From positions 1 to 64,000 of the forward strand of contig JARWMV010000061.1 of the NCBI GenBank assembly GCA_030998015.1: a DNA stretch of 64,000 nt, written 5' to 3'. Both the position numbers and the translations under genes were made by a program. How positions within the stretch are numbered: position 1 is the first letter of the stretch; each line of letters starts with the position of its first letter. Shown one piece after another: positions 35,393 through 47,312 of the stretch. The notes under the pieces are model-generated. The model did no database searches, was not told where the DNA came from, and saw nothing but the letters and a program-made list of their open reading frames with translations. The stretch is from Ceratorhiza oryzae-sativae (Eukaryota > Basidiomycota > Agaricomycetes > Cantharellales > Ceratobasidiaceae).

Positions 35393-35849
35393 AGGATATT
35401 GCACTCAATAGCCTCGTATGGTTATTGTACAACGTGCCTCATACATTCCTGGGTTTCAGCTTTTGTCGGGTTGTGAATGTGTTTCCTGTTTCGGAGTTGA
35501 CGATAGTGTACTATTTAATGACCAACGATTCAAGCGCCTTTTCTGCGATGGGGATGTTCATTTTGACAATGCGCTACCGATGGACGAGCTCAGGCTCACA
35601 GCGGTCAATAGGTCCAACCCTATCCCAAGCTCAGCCGAGAGGGGGGGACTGTAGCATTGTCCCTTTATGGTTCTGATGTGGATTTGTTGGCTCTCCACTG
35701 GCGCAGAGCGCTGAATCGGCGGTTCGAATCGTGCGTAGGTGTACGAATTGTCCGTCGCCACGATAACGCTCCGCTGGCTGGAGATAAAAAGATCTCTCCC
35801 TCCTGCTCACCTCTCGAGAAAGTTGAAATAATAAACAAACAGCACAAGG
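35393..35849. other. Spacer between membrane protein gene and GPI18 relic
   Basis: Aligns with copy B at 50080-50230 and 51080-51480, retaining normal CpG. No gene seen. Confidence 0.45.
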
Positions 35850-36329
35850 TATTTCATCTCTCCGGATATTCGGCTACGTCTTGCTTTGGTTTGCGTTACG
35901 ATTCTTGCTCAAGTCTTGGGACCCCAAGTCCCGGCGTTTGATACCTGACACTTCATCAAGACCCACTATCACCAAGGCCATAATTATCAGCTTATTCTTG
36001 ATGATAACCATTTTCGCTTATTGTTCTCGGCGGGATCTTTCATCAGGTTCAGAGCGGGGTCATTCTTTTTTCAAGCCTCAGCGTGTAGATTCTGCTGGTC
36101 GAAGATGAGACACACTCCACTATCAATCCACAGCACTCAGTGGCTTCGATTTATATGAGCATCAGTATGCATTTCCACCCGGCGTCCCCATTATCTTGCG
36201 TGTCGTCCATCTCGGAAATCAAGGTTTTCTGGCTGTAGTTCAATCCACTTGGATGAAAGACCATTCAGGTGTATACCTGATCTCCTGGATTTTTGTGACT
36301 CTCAAAATCAAAGCCCTACTGATTGGCCT

Positions 36330-36515
36330 TTTCTCTGCAAAATCTGAAGGTGCAATTGTGGTTCATGAAGTGCAAATAAACCAGGGGCTAGTAAATGTGT
36401 TCCTGGCATGCAATTTGTGCAATTGATGCCTGTTCATTGGTGCAATTGGCATTCATTGCATACAATCAATGCATGAACTAGCCCCTGGTTTATTTGCACC
36501 CACGGATTTTACAGA
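36330..36515. mobile_element. MITE-like palindromic insertion in the GPI18 relic
   Basis: About 185 bp absent from copy B, where AAAGCCCTACTGATAGG runs directly into TTCTTATCCTCTGAGCC. Outer arms are TCTGCAAAATCTGAAGGTGC (from about 36335) and, inverted at the right end, TCTGTAAAATCCGTGGGTGC. Perfect inner inverted repeats of 23 bp lie at 36370-36392 and 36477-36499 (GTGCAAATAAACCAGGGGCT plus AGT). There is no coding capacity. Exact ends and TSD are obscured by decay. Confidence 0.75.
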
Positions 36516-37209
36516 TTTATCCTCTGAGCCATGCTTAGAGCTTTATTCATGAGTCCAGACTGCTTTTTGCTCCAGTTTTTTGATTACAAAACTTAATAAT
36601 TTTCATCACAACAACTGTAAATGTTTTACAATCCAGATTGACCACTTCAATTTCCCACTCACATCACTTTGCATACTTGACCAGTGAGATTTTTAACATC
36701 ATCCAGGCACCACCAGTGGTATTTTGGGATGCCTAGATGGAACCATTTTTTGCATATTTCTCTTTTAGAGGTTGGCACTGAGTTTTGTACATGATGTGGC
36801 ACTTTTAATGCACTCAAATAGGCATAAAATCATATCATCATGATGGATATCTCATGGCTTTGTTCTATTTCTCCCTGGCCACTTGTTTTTGGTCTAATGG
36901 TATCATTATGGCCAGGTTTATGATTTACAGCTGACTTATTCATCTGATGCTAGAGTATTGCATCTTGAGAACAAGAGATTCCACTTTGAGTGGTCATCAT
37001 GCCCCAAAAATGCCTCTTGATGCTATCAAACAAATAAGAATATACACATTCTCTGCACTTTGTTCCTTTTGGCAATTGTAGTTGCACCTTTTATTGCCCA
37101 CCAGTATCTTGGATATGTCACATTTTGTATTGGCCCAAAAGATCTCTCCAGTGATGGTTGGTTCCCTTGCCCTTAGTGTTCTTCCTGGGTCCCCTCCACA
37201 TATTTGTTT

Positions 37210-37837
37210 TGTTAGAGCTGACAACTTGAATGGTGACACCTAATGCTTGTGAGGTGAAGGCAGATCCACAGGCTGTACCACCCAGGATCAAGATCACAAC
37301 ATCTAAGAGGGATGTGCAGTGATGAGGATAGGTGCAACAACACACAGAGGGGTTTAGATGTGCAGTTGTGCTTAAGAGCACTGGGCAGAGACTGCTTGGC
37401 TTGGTGACTGTGCAGGTAGAAGGTGGGATGTTGACAGGAGGTTGAGTTCTGAGGCTTAAGGCTCTCAGACTCTCCCTTATATATTCATGTCCAAGGCTGT
37501 ACATATGAAATCCAAGGACAAATAAGAAGTAGCAACAATGGTATGATCTGTAACTATGGTACAATGGAAAATGGTAACTATGGTATGATGACAATAGCAA
37601 CTATGGTACAATGGTAACCAGGGTGCTAATGACACATCATCAGAGGAGGACATTCTGTAAGATACAAACAAGGGTCAAACAACAACAAGCTCACATAACT
37701 TCCTTATGTAAGTAAATTTATGCATATATCCTAATATCCATGACTGGATCAAAAACTATATAAAATAAAATAGAGAAAAATATGAAATAAATTTATAAAA
37801 ATTGAAATAAATCTGTGTCATAGTCTAGGCCATGACA
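37210..37837 (-). repeat. LTR of the TGTCATGGCCTAG family, minus orientation
   Basis: The right end read on the minus strand starts TGTCATGGCCTAGACTATGA; the left end is TGTTAGAGCTGACAAC. Related to 39048-39557 and 39772-40294. It is inserted in the GPI18 relic and CpG-free. It contains short tandem 'aactatggtacaatgg' repeats at 37545-37620. Confidence 0.6.
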
Positions 37838-38905
37838 AATTTGTCCAACATCAGGAAAAACACCCCTGAATTATTATTGTTTATAACACAACATTGCTGT
37901 GTATTAACCAGTTGCAAGAATTGCTGTCCCTCCCTTTTATCACCTAACATAATCTGTGGGGGGTGATGATTATAGGCAATTGCAGTGGATAAACCAGGAT
38001 TATATGTTGAGGCCCCTCTGTCTCCTTGTCTCTGTTGATTCCTTAAGTAGTGGCTATGTTGTCAGTTGTAATTTGCAGTATATATTGATAGTATTTATGT
38101 AGTATGTATGGGCAATCCCTGTGGTTGACAAGATAAAGCAAGCTGGGGCCTACAGGCTTGCTTTCAATGAGTTATATACCCTTCAAGGTATGAGTCAGAC
38201 TGTTCCAAAGTCCACAGCAGGTTATGGGTCATGTGTGGTGTAAACAAGTATTAAGTAAGTTACTCTTAGGGTTGTTGCAGCTCCAAATCTTATAGAGCTG
38301 TGTGAGGTCCAAGGGTCCATGATTTAAGCACTGAGCTCATGTGATAACTTGCTCTTTGCTCCAAGTTACAATGGAGAGAATTGCAGGAGCAAGTTAGGTA
38401 ACCACTGAAAGCACAAAGGTCATGTGATGTGTTAAGCACCAGGGTCATGTGATAACTTGCTCCTTGCTCCAAGTTACAATGGAGAGAATTGCAGGAGCAA
38501 GTTAGATAACCACAATAAGCACTGAGGTCATGTGACAGTTATAAGTGCCCAGATTATGTGACAACTCACTCCTCACTCCAAGTTACAATGGAGAGAATTG
38601 CAGGAGTGAGTAAGATAACCACTGTAAGTGCCAGGATAAGTGCCAAGGTCACATGATCTTGTTTATAGCTTGTTCAACTTAAGAGAAAATGCTATAAACT
38701 ATAGGGTAATTCTCTTCTTACATTATGGCTGTCTGTGCAGGTCATAAGATTATAGCCATAAATCAATTTGAAATTCCCCCAACATATCTTCAAAGTGCCT
38801 CCCAGGAGACATGCAGGTTTATAAAAAATGCATTTCACAAATTTACACAAACTTGCTATAATCTGTGAAATCTTGATTTATAAAAAACCCAGTTTTTCCT
38901 GACAA
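37838..38905. repeat. Further mobile DNA inside the GPI18 relic, with a CpG-stripped LTR block
   Basis: 38330-38740 is the reverse complement of the family at 8840-9345: GCTCCTTGCTCCAAGTTACA and GGAGAGAATTGCAGGAGC repeat three times where the other copy has GCTCCTCGCTCCAAGTAACA. All CpGs are gone. The segment near 38116-38170 resembles 7960-8020. No gene. Confidence 0.6.
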
Positions 38906-39047
38906 ATCCTATTACTGGGATGTCAGGTTCTTACAGTACTGGACCATGGCACAAATTCTCAACTTCCTCCTGCTGCCAGTGTTATCTGTAGTAAGCTGGT
39001 AAATAGCTACATTCCTGTGGATTATCTGTATCAGATTAAAGGTGTCA

Positions 39048-39557
39048 GAGCCAACAACCTGAATGACAATGCCAAATGCTGGTGAGGCAATGGCAGACCT
39101 ATAGGCTATGATGGCCAAAAGTCTAACTCCAACACCTAGAAGGGGATGCACAGTGAAGGGGTAGGATGCAACAACATGCAGGGAGGTGTAAGATGTGTGC
39201 ATGACCTAAAGAGGTCTGGGCAGGAACTGCTAGGCTTGGTGACCACACAGGTAGAGGAGACATTCAACAGGAGGTTGAGTTCTGAGGCTTAAGGCTCTCA
39301 GACTCCCCCTTATATATACAGCAAGAGGCAGTACATGTGAAATATAGAATTGTACAATCTACAAGAGTGGTGCCATGTCAATTAGAATATTCTGGAATAC
39401 ATCAACAGTGGTCAACAACAACAAGGTCATGTGACTCAGTCAACAATTCTATGCATATATCTGAATAAACAGGACTTGTCCAAAAACCAGGAAAGCAAAT
39501 GAAAATAAAATAAGATAAAATCAGAATAAAATTGTGCTCATGGTCTAGGCCATGAGA
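39048..39557 (-). repeat. LTR of the TGTCATGGCCTAG family, minus orientation
   Basis: Mirror image of 39772-40294: shared landmarks are GGACAAGTCCTGTTTATTCA, GATATATGCATAGAATT and GAGCCTTAAGCCTCAGAACT. Its left end coincides with the end of GPI18 homology at 39046. Confidence 0.65.
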
Positions 39558-39771
39558 GCTATGGGTGTAGTGTTCAAAAAAATGTGGGCTCTGCCCTCAA
39601 TAAAACTGTACTAAGTAGTATTAATCACTTTGCACAGTGATAGAATGCATATATGTAGATGAATTCACTTGAGTAAACAACAGTGGTAGTAAAAAAACAA
39701 GACTTAGTAACATACATCAAAATGGTGACACATATATCAACTGTAAGCAGTCATGTGACCACTATCCTTAC

Positions 39772-40294
39772 TGTCATGGCCTAGGCCATGAGCACAAATT
39801 TATCCAAATTTATTATGATTTATTTTACCTCTCTTTTCCTGCTTTATGGACAAGTCCTGTTTATTCAGATATATGCATAGAATTATTGACTGAGTCATGT
39901 GACCTTGTTGTTGTTGACCATTGTTGATGTGTTCTGGAATATTCTGTTGATGTGGCACCATCTCTGTCATTGTACAATTTTCTTAGGCTTCTTATTACAT
40001 ATGTACTGCCTCCTCTGTGAATATATAAGGGAGAGTCTGAGAGCCTTAAGCCTCAGAACTTGACCTCCTGTCAAACATCTACCCTCTACCTGTGTGGTCA
40101 CCAAGCCAAGCAGTCTCTGCCCAGATATCTAAGGTCAAGAGCACTTCTGAAACCCCTCTGCATATTGTTGCACCCATCCTCCTCACTGTGCATCCCCTCT
40201 TAGATGTTGCAGTCTTGATCCTCAGTGTTACAGCCCTTGGATCTGCCTTTGCCTTACAAGTGTTAGGTGTTACCATTCAGGTTGTCAGCTCTGA
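39772..40294 (+). repeat. LTR of the TGTCATGGCCTAG family, plus orientation
   Basis: Starts TGTCATGGCCTAGGCCATGA, containing an 18-bp perfect palindrome at 39774-39791. It carries ATATATAAGGG at about 40020 as a likely TATA element and ends near GTTGTCAGCTCTGAC. The two inverted LTRs are 214 bp apart. Confidence 0.65.
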
Positions 40295-40659
40295 CTTTAG
40301 GTTGAGTTCTTTGTACCCTTGGGAGTTGAGAAGTACCCCTGTACTAGCCTACTGTGAAAAGGAGAAGGGCTCAGACCACATAATAGTCAAAAGCAGAAAG
40401 AGACTATCCAGTAACAGGTGTCTACAAGGCAGACAGTTCCTATTGCCCAACCTTAGGACTCTTGTCCATCACTGCATGTGTCGTAGTCAGCAAATCACCT
40501 GCTTGCATAGAAGACACTCTAAATCATGCCTGTCAATGGCTTGTTGATTAGTAGTAGTCATTGTCCAACACTAGGTGAAAGAGCAACCACAGTGTTTGAA
40601 AGTGAGAATCCCAGCATCAAGAGCATGCATACTTTCCCATCCACCTTCCTATTCTAGCT

Positions 40660-40828
40660 ATGTCCACAACCCCTGTTGCTACCCCTTCCACCAATCCTGC
40701 CCCTGCACCCAATTATGTCTTGGTGGACCCCTCCCAAATTGCTCTACCTGCTGACCAAGCCAATCAAACCAGGTTCTTCCAAGAAATCACAACTTCTCAG
40801 TATATATGGGGGTCACTGGGGCAGATCT
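40660..40828 (+). pseudogene. Start of a retroelement gag-like ORF, cut by an LTR
   Basis: ATG at 40660 begins a frame with PNYVLVDPSQIALPADQANQ and RFFQEITTSQYIWGSLG, then runs straight into the TGTTATGG LTR end at 40829. Its position after an LTR and a leader suggests the gag start of the element whose LTR is at 39772. The assignment as gag is inferred. Confidence 0.5.
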
Positions 40829-41789
40829 TGTTATGGATCACTAACATTTTCTGTTATTTTAGTCTGCTCTGCCAACCTCAAGTGATGCCACTGTAATTTT
40901 TCTTGAAATTAAATGAATTTGTATGCATCTGAAATTGTACTATTTGTGTTCCATTAAATAGTACAAAATCTCCTCTTTCCAATGCATATTTTATTGTGAT
41001 TTTATCTTAAGAACTCAGAGAGATATAGAGGTCGTGATATTTCCTCTTATCAGGAGATATTGATTACAACATCGCACTGCTCATATCTCGGCAACCGCTT
41101 ACGCTATCACGGCGATCTTATGCTCTATCGATAGCTAATCTTCGGCAGTATCTGCTGCCCGAAGATCGTCGCGATCCACCAGATCCTCGCGCCGGAATGG
41201 CCCGAAGATCATTAGAATCTTACTGGTCCATCAATCAAGATCTAATGACTCCAGTGAGTCAGGAGAGCCTTCCAAATTGATCCAGAAGCTTCTCTGACTC
41301 ACTTTATGACTCACTGAGATGTAGCCTCTGTTCATTACATGTATATACTATGATAATATGATCTACAAGCTAATAGCAGGTCTCAGATGCATCAATGCCT
41401 TTGATCCACACCCTGTCTTTACTCTCTTATCCTATACTGGGCTAGGGTGTACCCCAAGTATAGCAGTACCCTCTTTTGATGATTTCACTGGCATGCATGT
41501 ATCTATTTGGCTCTGGGATGCCCTCCTCGGGGTATAAAAGGACCTCCTCTGAGGCCCTTCCAGACCACCTTCCCTCCTCTACTCAACCCAGACCAATTAT
41601 TGGTTTCTTTTTCTCTTTCTATTTCTCTTGTCTGTGTGTGATTTCTTATATAACTAGTACTGAGGAATAAAGTACCATATTGGTTATATACTGTCTGATT
41701 CATTGTATCTTATATACAGAGATATATAAGGATACAATATTGCCTGATTGAGTGTGACATTAAGTACCAGCTATTAGAGGAAATCTAAG
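40829..41789 (+). repeat. LTR, copy 3 of the 1.3 kb family, truncated at its 3' end
   Basis: Reverse complement of copies 1 and 2, starting TGTTATGGATCACTAAC. Here the TATA box GGGGTATAAAAGGACC (about 41530) and CT-rich downstream text show the real transcription direction. About 350 bp of the 3' end is missing; at 41790 the sequence switches to the Copia C-terminus. Some CpG remains. Confidence 0.8.
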
Positions 41790-43858
41790 ATACCAGTGTT
41801 GATTATAGTTCAAGGGTTTCGTGAAGGCGTTGGCAAGGTTTTCCTTCAATGGAATGAATGAAACCATGATTGTCTGCTTGTGGATTTCATCTCAAACAAA
41901 GTTGTATGGCGTGTCAATATGCTTGGTGTGCATCTTGTTTGTAGGATTATGCGCAGAGTCAATAGCAGCTTGATTATCACATAGAATAGGCAAGGTGACG
42001 TGAGACGAATATTTGATGCCAATATCATCTAAGAATTGTTGTATAGCAAGTAGCTCCTTTGCAGTATGATGACAAGCAACAGTTTCAGCCTCCATAGTTG
42101 AAAAGCGACAGAGGATTGACATTTAGATAGCCAAGCAACAGCAGCACCACAGAGAATAATAACACAGCCAGAAATAGACTTTCAAAGGTGTGGTTGTGCA
42201 AAGTTGGAGTCTGAGTAAGCAACTTTGTAGAAAGGTTTATAGCTGTTGTAGGTGATGCCTAGTTTAGCAGTAGTAGCAAGGTAGCGATGTACATGTTTCA
42301 TGACTTGGATGTGCGCATCTCCAAAGGCACCAGCATGGCAAGCTAAAACACCAACAGGGAACAAGCTGTTGGGACGAATGCAGCGAGTAACCCAGAACAA
42401 GCAGCTGAGTTGAGTAATATACAGATAATCAATCTGGTCAGTTGAAGGTTCAAGAATAGGTGTAGTATTTGACATAGGCGTTTCAGCAGGAGTGGCCTTG
42501 TCAAGATTGGTGAGTTTGACAATGGATTTGATGTACAATTCCATAGTAAGTGACAGAGTGCATTGGGCATGATTGCAAGTGACAGCAATGCCTAGGAATA
42601 AACAAGTTTTGCCTAGATCTTTACAGTCGAATAGGTTAAGGATCTTGTGCTTGATAGATTCAATATGACCAGCTGTACAGCAGATAACAAAGTTGTTGAC
42701 GTAGCAGATAATGATGGAGAAAACACCATTCTTGGTGCAAGGGAAGATAGAGACATCCTTTGCGCATGGACAATAGCCAATAGCAATGATTTTGCCATTG
42801 TGAAATAGTTCCCAGAGATAGCTGGCTTGATGCAAGCAGTAGAGTGCTTGAGTGACAAACATAATAGTTGGGCTGCCTTTCCCATATCCCTCTGGGAATT
42901 CAACATATAGTGGAATATCCATCAGCACATGAGTATATGTGCTAGTGACATCGACCATATGGCAGTCCAAGTTGGCATGAGCAACAAGAGCAAGAACAAT
43001 ACAAATATATGCAAGATTGGGTGTATTTGAAGCAGTTTCATTATAAGTGAGACCAGCAATCTGCCAATTTCCGTGAATGACTAGACAGGCCTTGAGTCAG
43101 ACTTCTTCTCCATTGGTGTCACGTTTGATTTTCAGTACTGGGCCAGAAGTGAGTATTTGGGCATTGTGAGGTACATTATGGTGATCGATTTCTGTGTAGA
43201 CTTTATTCTTCTTTAACTGATTGAATTCAGCATTGATGTCAGCAAGCCAGTCCTTTTGGCAACTAGAGTTGAGAGCATTGGACCATTTAGGTGAGTCAGA
43301 ATCGACTAGATCAGGCTGATAGAGCAAAGAAAAGTGTTTTGCAGCCCAGGCATTGTAGCAAGGTAGTTTGTCGTTGCAGCTAGTATTGAGCACAAGAAAG
43401 CAGGCCTGTATATGACTAGGTAGCTGCAAGCGATAGGGAGAATTGCCAAAGGATGACAAGTCGACTAGATAGACTTCATCAGGGTCACATATAAACAAGC
43501 TAGTACGATTGTGCAAGTCATTGAGTGCTCAGAGCCATAGTATGCATTTGAGTTTGGACTTTTTGTCAAGGCGCATGTGTTTGATTGGTTTAGCGCCAGT
43601 GCAAGCCTTAGTATGCGTAATGTGATGATTGTCGCCAGGGACTAGTTGATCAGATGATTTGGATGGTGCAGAAGGACCAGGAGCAGGTTGATGGGAATGT
43701 TCAGGATGACTAGGGCTAGTGTTTACCAATGGACTAGGTGTTAAAGGTGTAGCAGCAGGTTGCGACAGCATAGAAGACTCCCCCTGAGCCTGAGTGGACA
43801 GGTCTTTGTGCTGAGTGGATGTATGCTTGTATTTCAGAGTGTCAGGACCAGTTCCCAT
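41790..43858 (-). pseudogene. Copia reverse transcriptase and RNase H remnants
   Basis: Frames 43858-43529, 43516-43097, 42970-42182, 42122-41892 and an extension to 41790 together hold RT and RNase H. Landmarks: WSNALNSSCQKDWLADINAE, DVTSTYTHVLMDIPLYVEFP, catalytic box ICYVNNFVICC, KDLGKTCLFLGI and CDNQAAIDSAHNPTNK. The YVDD box reads YVNN at 42692-42703; two CpG to CpA changes in GTC GAC GAC explain both lost aspartates. A TGA after YNFV interrupts the RNase H tail, again explicable as CGA to TGA. It cannot be functional. Confidence 0.8.
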
Positions 43859-43990
43859 CTCCCCCTCACTTGGTGCGAAGACCTGAACCCATTTGTCTTC
43901 GGAGAGACTATCTGGTTTGCCAGAAATGGCTATAGGGGTTGGAGCATCAAAAGATGTTTGATTGGGGAGGTGGCAGGGAAAATAAACATT

Positions 43991-45373
43991 TCAAGACATG
44001 TGAATCACTCGATCAGGCCAAGCAAGGTAGTGCCAAGCACCTCCAGAGTTTCTATCAATGCCAGTAAAGATGGCATGACGCGTTTTGGCCTTGATTTTCA
44101 AACGGGGTTTTGATTGTATAAGAACCTGGCAAGTAGTACCAAAAAGTTGAAAATAGGACATGTTGATTGGTTTGTTGAACATTTCAACTTGGGGAATATG
44201 CCATTCGCCACAGATCTTGTGAGGCATGTTATTGGCAATCATATTGGTGTAAGACACAGCTTCCTGCCATAGAAAGAGCTTGCCTCGAGTATTTGAGTGA
44301 CCATGTATCATAGACCTAGAGCGTTTGGCAAGAGTACAATGTGCATGTTCAGCAGCACTGTTCTGCTGTGATGAGTAGGGAGCAGTTGTAGTGATTTTAG
44401 TGCCAGTCCTGTCACAGAATTTGCAAAGTTGATTATTGATCATTTCTTTGCCGTTATCAAAATGAATGTGCTTGATTTCCAGACCATTCTGAGTGCAGAT
44501 GAAGTTGGCAAGAGCAATATATTGGTTGACAGCCTTGTTCTTGTGATGCATAAAATGGACAAAAGTGAATTGAGTGGCAGCATCAACAAAGACAATATAA
44601 TAATGGTTGCCTTGAAGAGATTCGACAGAGGCAGGCCCCCAGATGTCAGAGTAGATCAGATCAGCAATGTTGCAAGGGGTTTCGATGGAGATATTTCCAA
44701 AGGGGTGAACATGTGCCTTGCCCTGTATGCAGCCAAGGCAGTTGAAATCCAGACTCAGAGAAACAGAATCAGTCTTAGTAATCTCTAGACTGCAAGCAAG
44801 GTTGCTATTTTTGAGTCTAAGAATATTCCAGGGGTCTGTATGCACAAGAATGATGTGCCAGTCACAAAGAGTACAAGTTAAATAAGCATGCTGGCCAGGG
44901 TCTGTAGTAGCCATAAGATACCAGGAGTTCCCAGTGCGTTGCTTGCCTATCTTCTTGGCTAGAGCAAATAGAGTTGAAGAACCAGAGCCAGAGTCATTGA
45001 AGAAAGCCATAGTATCCCTAGTAACATGCATAGAGTGCCTAGGATACTCATCAGTCCAAGCAGATAGCAATAGAAGGTTGACTGGGGAGTTTTCAACTAG
45101 AGCAACATTTGTAAACAAGACACGACCATCAGGGCAACCGTAGACAGGTCGATTTTCAATGATGCGAGGGACTCGGGCATGCATGAAAAGAGTGATTTCA
45201 CCAAAACCAGAAATAGTAGCCATACCGCCAACACCTTGGATAGACACAGACATTGGAATACAATTTGTTAAGTGCTCTTGGCGGTTAGTCACATGGCAAG
45301 AAGCGCCAGAGTCAATGATCCAAGAGTCGTCTAAGCCAATGCCAAATTGAGTAAGATTCTGAAGACTGAACAA
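43991..45373 (-). pseudogene. Copia protease and integrase
   Basis: Starts directly after the gag-pol TGA. Protease motif WIIDSGASCHVTN, then a GAG-pre-integrase segment, then the integrase core with DLIYSDIWGPAS, FDNGKEMINNQL and QQNSAAEHAHCTL, matching D, D and E positions. The frame ends at 43991. Catalytic residues of this part appear present. Confidence 0.8.
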
Positions 45374-45379
45374 GAATTG

Positions 45380-47007
45380 TCAGAAGTTGTTGGCGAAGTA
45401 GCACTGGACACAGGTGGGAGAATCTTCAAAAGTAGGCAGAGGCGGATCAGGTGTGGATATCAGTTCTCGAGTCGGAGAAACAGTTGGGGCATTTGTAGAT
45501 GAGCTAGGAATCGAGCCAGATGCCAAATCGGGAGGACTGCAAGTAAATCGAAAGGAAAATGCAAATTCGGACGATGAAGCAAAGTTTGCATGTTCATCAT
45601 TGTTTCCGTTCTGCTGTTCGTCGCGGCATTGATTATTATTACCATTGTTGTTAGCGTTATTGTTGTTGCAATGATCATTCCGACCTCCAGTGTTTCTGCG
45701 ACCGGTTCCATGCCCACGGTTGGACGTTTGACGGGTACTGCCACCTCTACCGCCCCTATATGCGCCGCCTCCAGCCTTACGACACTCAGGTCTCTTGTGG
45801 CCAGGTATGCCACAGTTGTGGCAAATGATTTCAATGATGGCAGATGCGTGCTGTGGTTGGGCATTACGGCGGTTTCCCGGGACTTGGCGGTTACAAGCGA
45901 AGAAAGATTTTTCGCTTTGTGAGGATTTTCGGCAATGGTATTCGGCGAGTAGACGCGACTGGATATCAATGGATAATCTTGATCCGTCGGTGTCGCCTGT
46001 TTCGGGACACTGTGGAATGATGGATACGAGTATTTGCCATGATTCGGGCAGCGATACAAGGAGCTGTCGGACAAACTCGATCTCCCTCAATCGGTCCGAC
46101 GATTTGGCAAGGAGCGCTATATTAAGGTCATTGAAGATTTTTCGTAGCTCCTTGATATGGGATTCGAGGTCGTCGCCCTCATTCATACGAAGGGAAGTAA
46201 AACAATTTCGTAGCATAGTCATAGCTGCAATGCCTAAAGATTGGTATTGATTTTTGAGTATACTCCAGGCATCTGCAACCCGTTCGGCTTGGGCAACATG
46301 GATCATAGGTCCAGTATCGACGCGACGACGTAAGGCGCCAAGTGCGGCCTTATTCTTCTTGTCCCAAGTGGCTTGTGCGGAGCCAGTAGTCTCGGTGGGG
46401 CGCGCAGTAGTGCCGTTGACAATATCCCAGACATCGACGTCTTGGAACATGTCCTCCATGTGTATGCGCCAGACTTGATAGTTGTCTTGGCCATGTAGCT
46501 TGGCAATGGAATAGTTCTTGTCGGTAATAATAGTGGTCGACATAGCGGGCGCAGGAGGAGCGACTGCAGGAAAGGTAAAAGGCTCGACAGTAGTTTCAGC
46601 GGGCGACGGAAGGCCAAGCTGGGTAAAGGCTAGTAGATATAAACGGTCCTCGTAGGGTAGCTGTTGGACCTTGGTGCGTGTATGCGCGTCTAAAAGTTGT
46701 TCGTAGAGATCGAACTGATGGCTAGCGAAGTGATATTCGGTAGAACCTAACTGGAGCGAGAGGACTTGATCTTGTAATTCGAGCTCGACAGTATCCGGGG
46801 ACGATGCGTCGGAAGGTGTAGGAGGTAACGGGACCTCAAAGGCAGCCGGGTTAAGTGTAAAATCTGCGAAGTCGTCAGTGACACCTGTAGCGTTGAGTAG
46901 ATTCTGAATGTGTTGATCGGACGACGTAGGAGACGAGCGAGGCGACTGGTCGGGCGTAGAAAGCTGTGGGTTCGACAGTGTGGGCAACGACGAGCTCAAT
47001 AAAGCTC
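45380..47007 (-). pseudogene. Copia gag
   Basis: The open frame extends upstream through the primer site and LTR to 47101, so the true start must be downstream of 47008. The best candidate is ATG 46543, giving MSTTIITDKNYSIAKLHGQD, the usual Copia gag opening. UBN2-type capsid features follow (NYQVWRIHMEDMF, LKNQYQSLG, FVRQLLVSLPESWQIL). One CCHC knuckle, CHNCGIPGHKRPEC, precedes a Gly/Asn-rich tail. It is in frame with protease-integrase, separated only by a TGA at 45380-45382. Confidence 0.8.
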
Positions 47008-47020
47008 GGGGCTCATAACC
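47008..47020 (-). other. Copia primer binding site, internal initiator-tRNA type
   Basis: On the minus strand GGTTATGAGCCCC begins immediately after the LTR end. It resembles the primer site of Drosophila copia, which pairs with an internal (anticodon-side) fragment of initiator Met tRNA. Identification from memory of that motif. Confidence 0.6.
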
Positions 47021-47312
47021 TATTGAAGCTAACCAAGCAGGATACGCTTCGATTGTACTTAGCACAGTGATTAAAGCGATTGAACTCAGTGAATGAAGCA
47101 CACGAGTAAATGGGGGTAAATGTCGCTGATGATTTGAAGCGACAAGTTCATTCAGTTATATACCAGACAACGGAGAATACAAAGGAGAATACACGGGTGT
47201 ATCTAACTAATGTATCTACGTATGGAGTTAACACAGGAATATCGGACAACAGACGGAGTGAGATAGGAACAATATCGATATAATATCTACGTGAGCACGG
47301 GTTCGTTCAACA
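47021..47312 (-). repeat. Copia 5' LTR
   Basis: 292 bp, bounded on the minus strand by TGTTGAACG and TTCAATA (imperfect inverted ends). It directly precedes the primer site and abuts segment B at 47313. Confidence 0.65.

Larger units (their letters stand above)
32580..39046. repeat. Segmental duplication, copy A
   Basis: Colinear with 47313-52800 in the same orientation: unassigned block, membrane protein gene, 3' region, GPI18. It is interrupted in GPI18 by a MITE (about 36330-36515) and by LTR-derived DNA (37210-38905), after which GPI18 homology resumes at about 38906-39046. Relative to copy B it lacks about 850 bp (B 50230-51080). Confidence 0.85.
35850..39046 (+). pseudogene. GPI18/PIG-V mannosyltransferase relic, copy A
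   Basis: Aligns with the intact gene at 51480-53150. The start codon region is changed (ATTTCATC where copy B has ATGGATTT) and an early TGA interrupts the first exon (about 35942). A MITE lies at about 36330-36515, and LTR DNA is inserted between the segments ending at about 37209 and resuming at 38906. Homology ends at 39046, where another LTR begins. The equivalent of the first intron donor is AT. From about 36215 rightward almost every CpG of copy B is TpG or CpA here. It can make no enzyme. Confidence 0.85.
41790..47312 (-). mobile_element. Ty1/Copia retrotransposon, decayed, 3' LTR missing
   Basis: Minus-strand order: LTR (47312-47021), primer binding site (47020-47008), gag, protease, integrase, RT, RNase H. 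This is the Copia gene order with integrase before RT. The RNase H tail ends at ...NAFTKPLNYNQHW at 41790, where the truncated LTR copy 3 begins, so the 3' LTR was lost in that event. The 5' LTR end sits exactly at the left edge of duplicated segment B. Confidence 0.85.
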
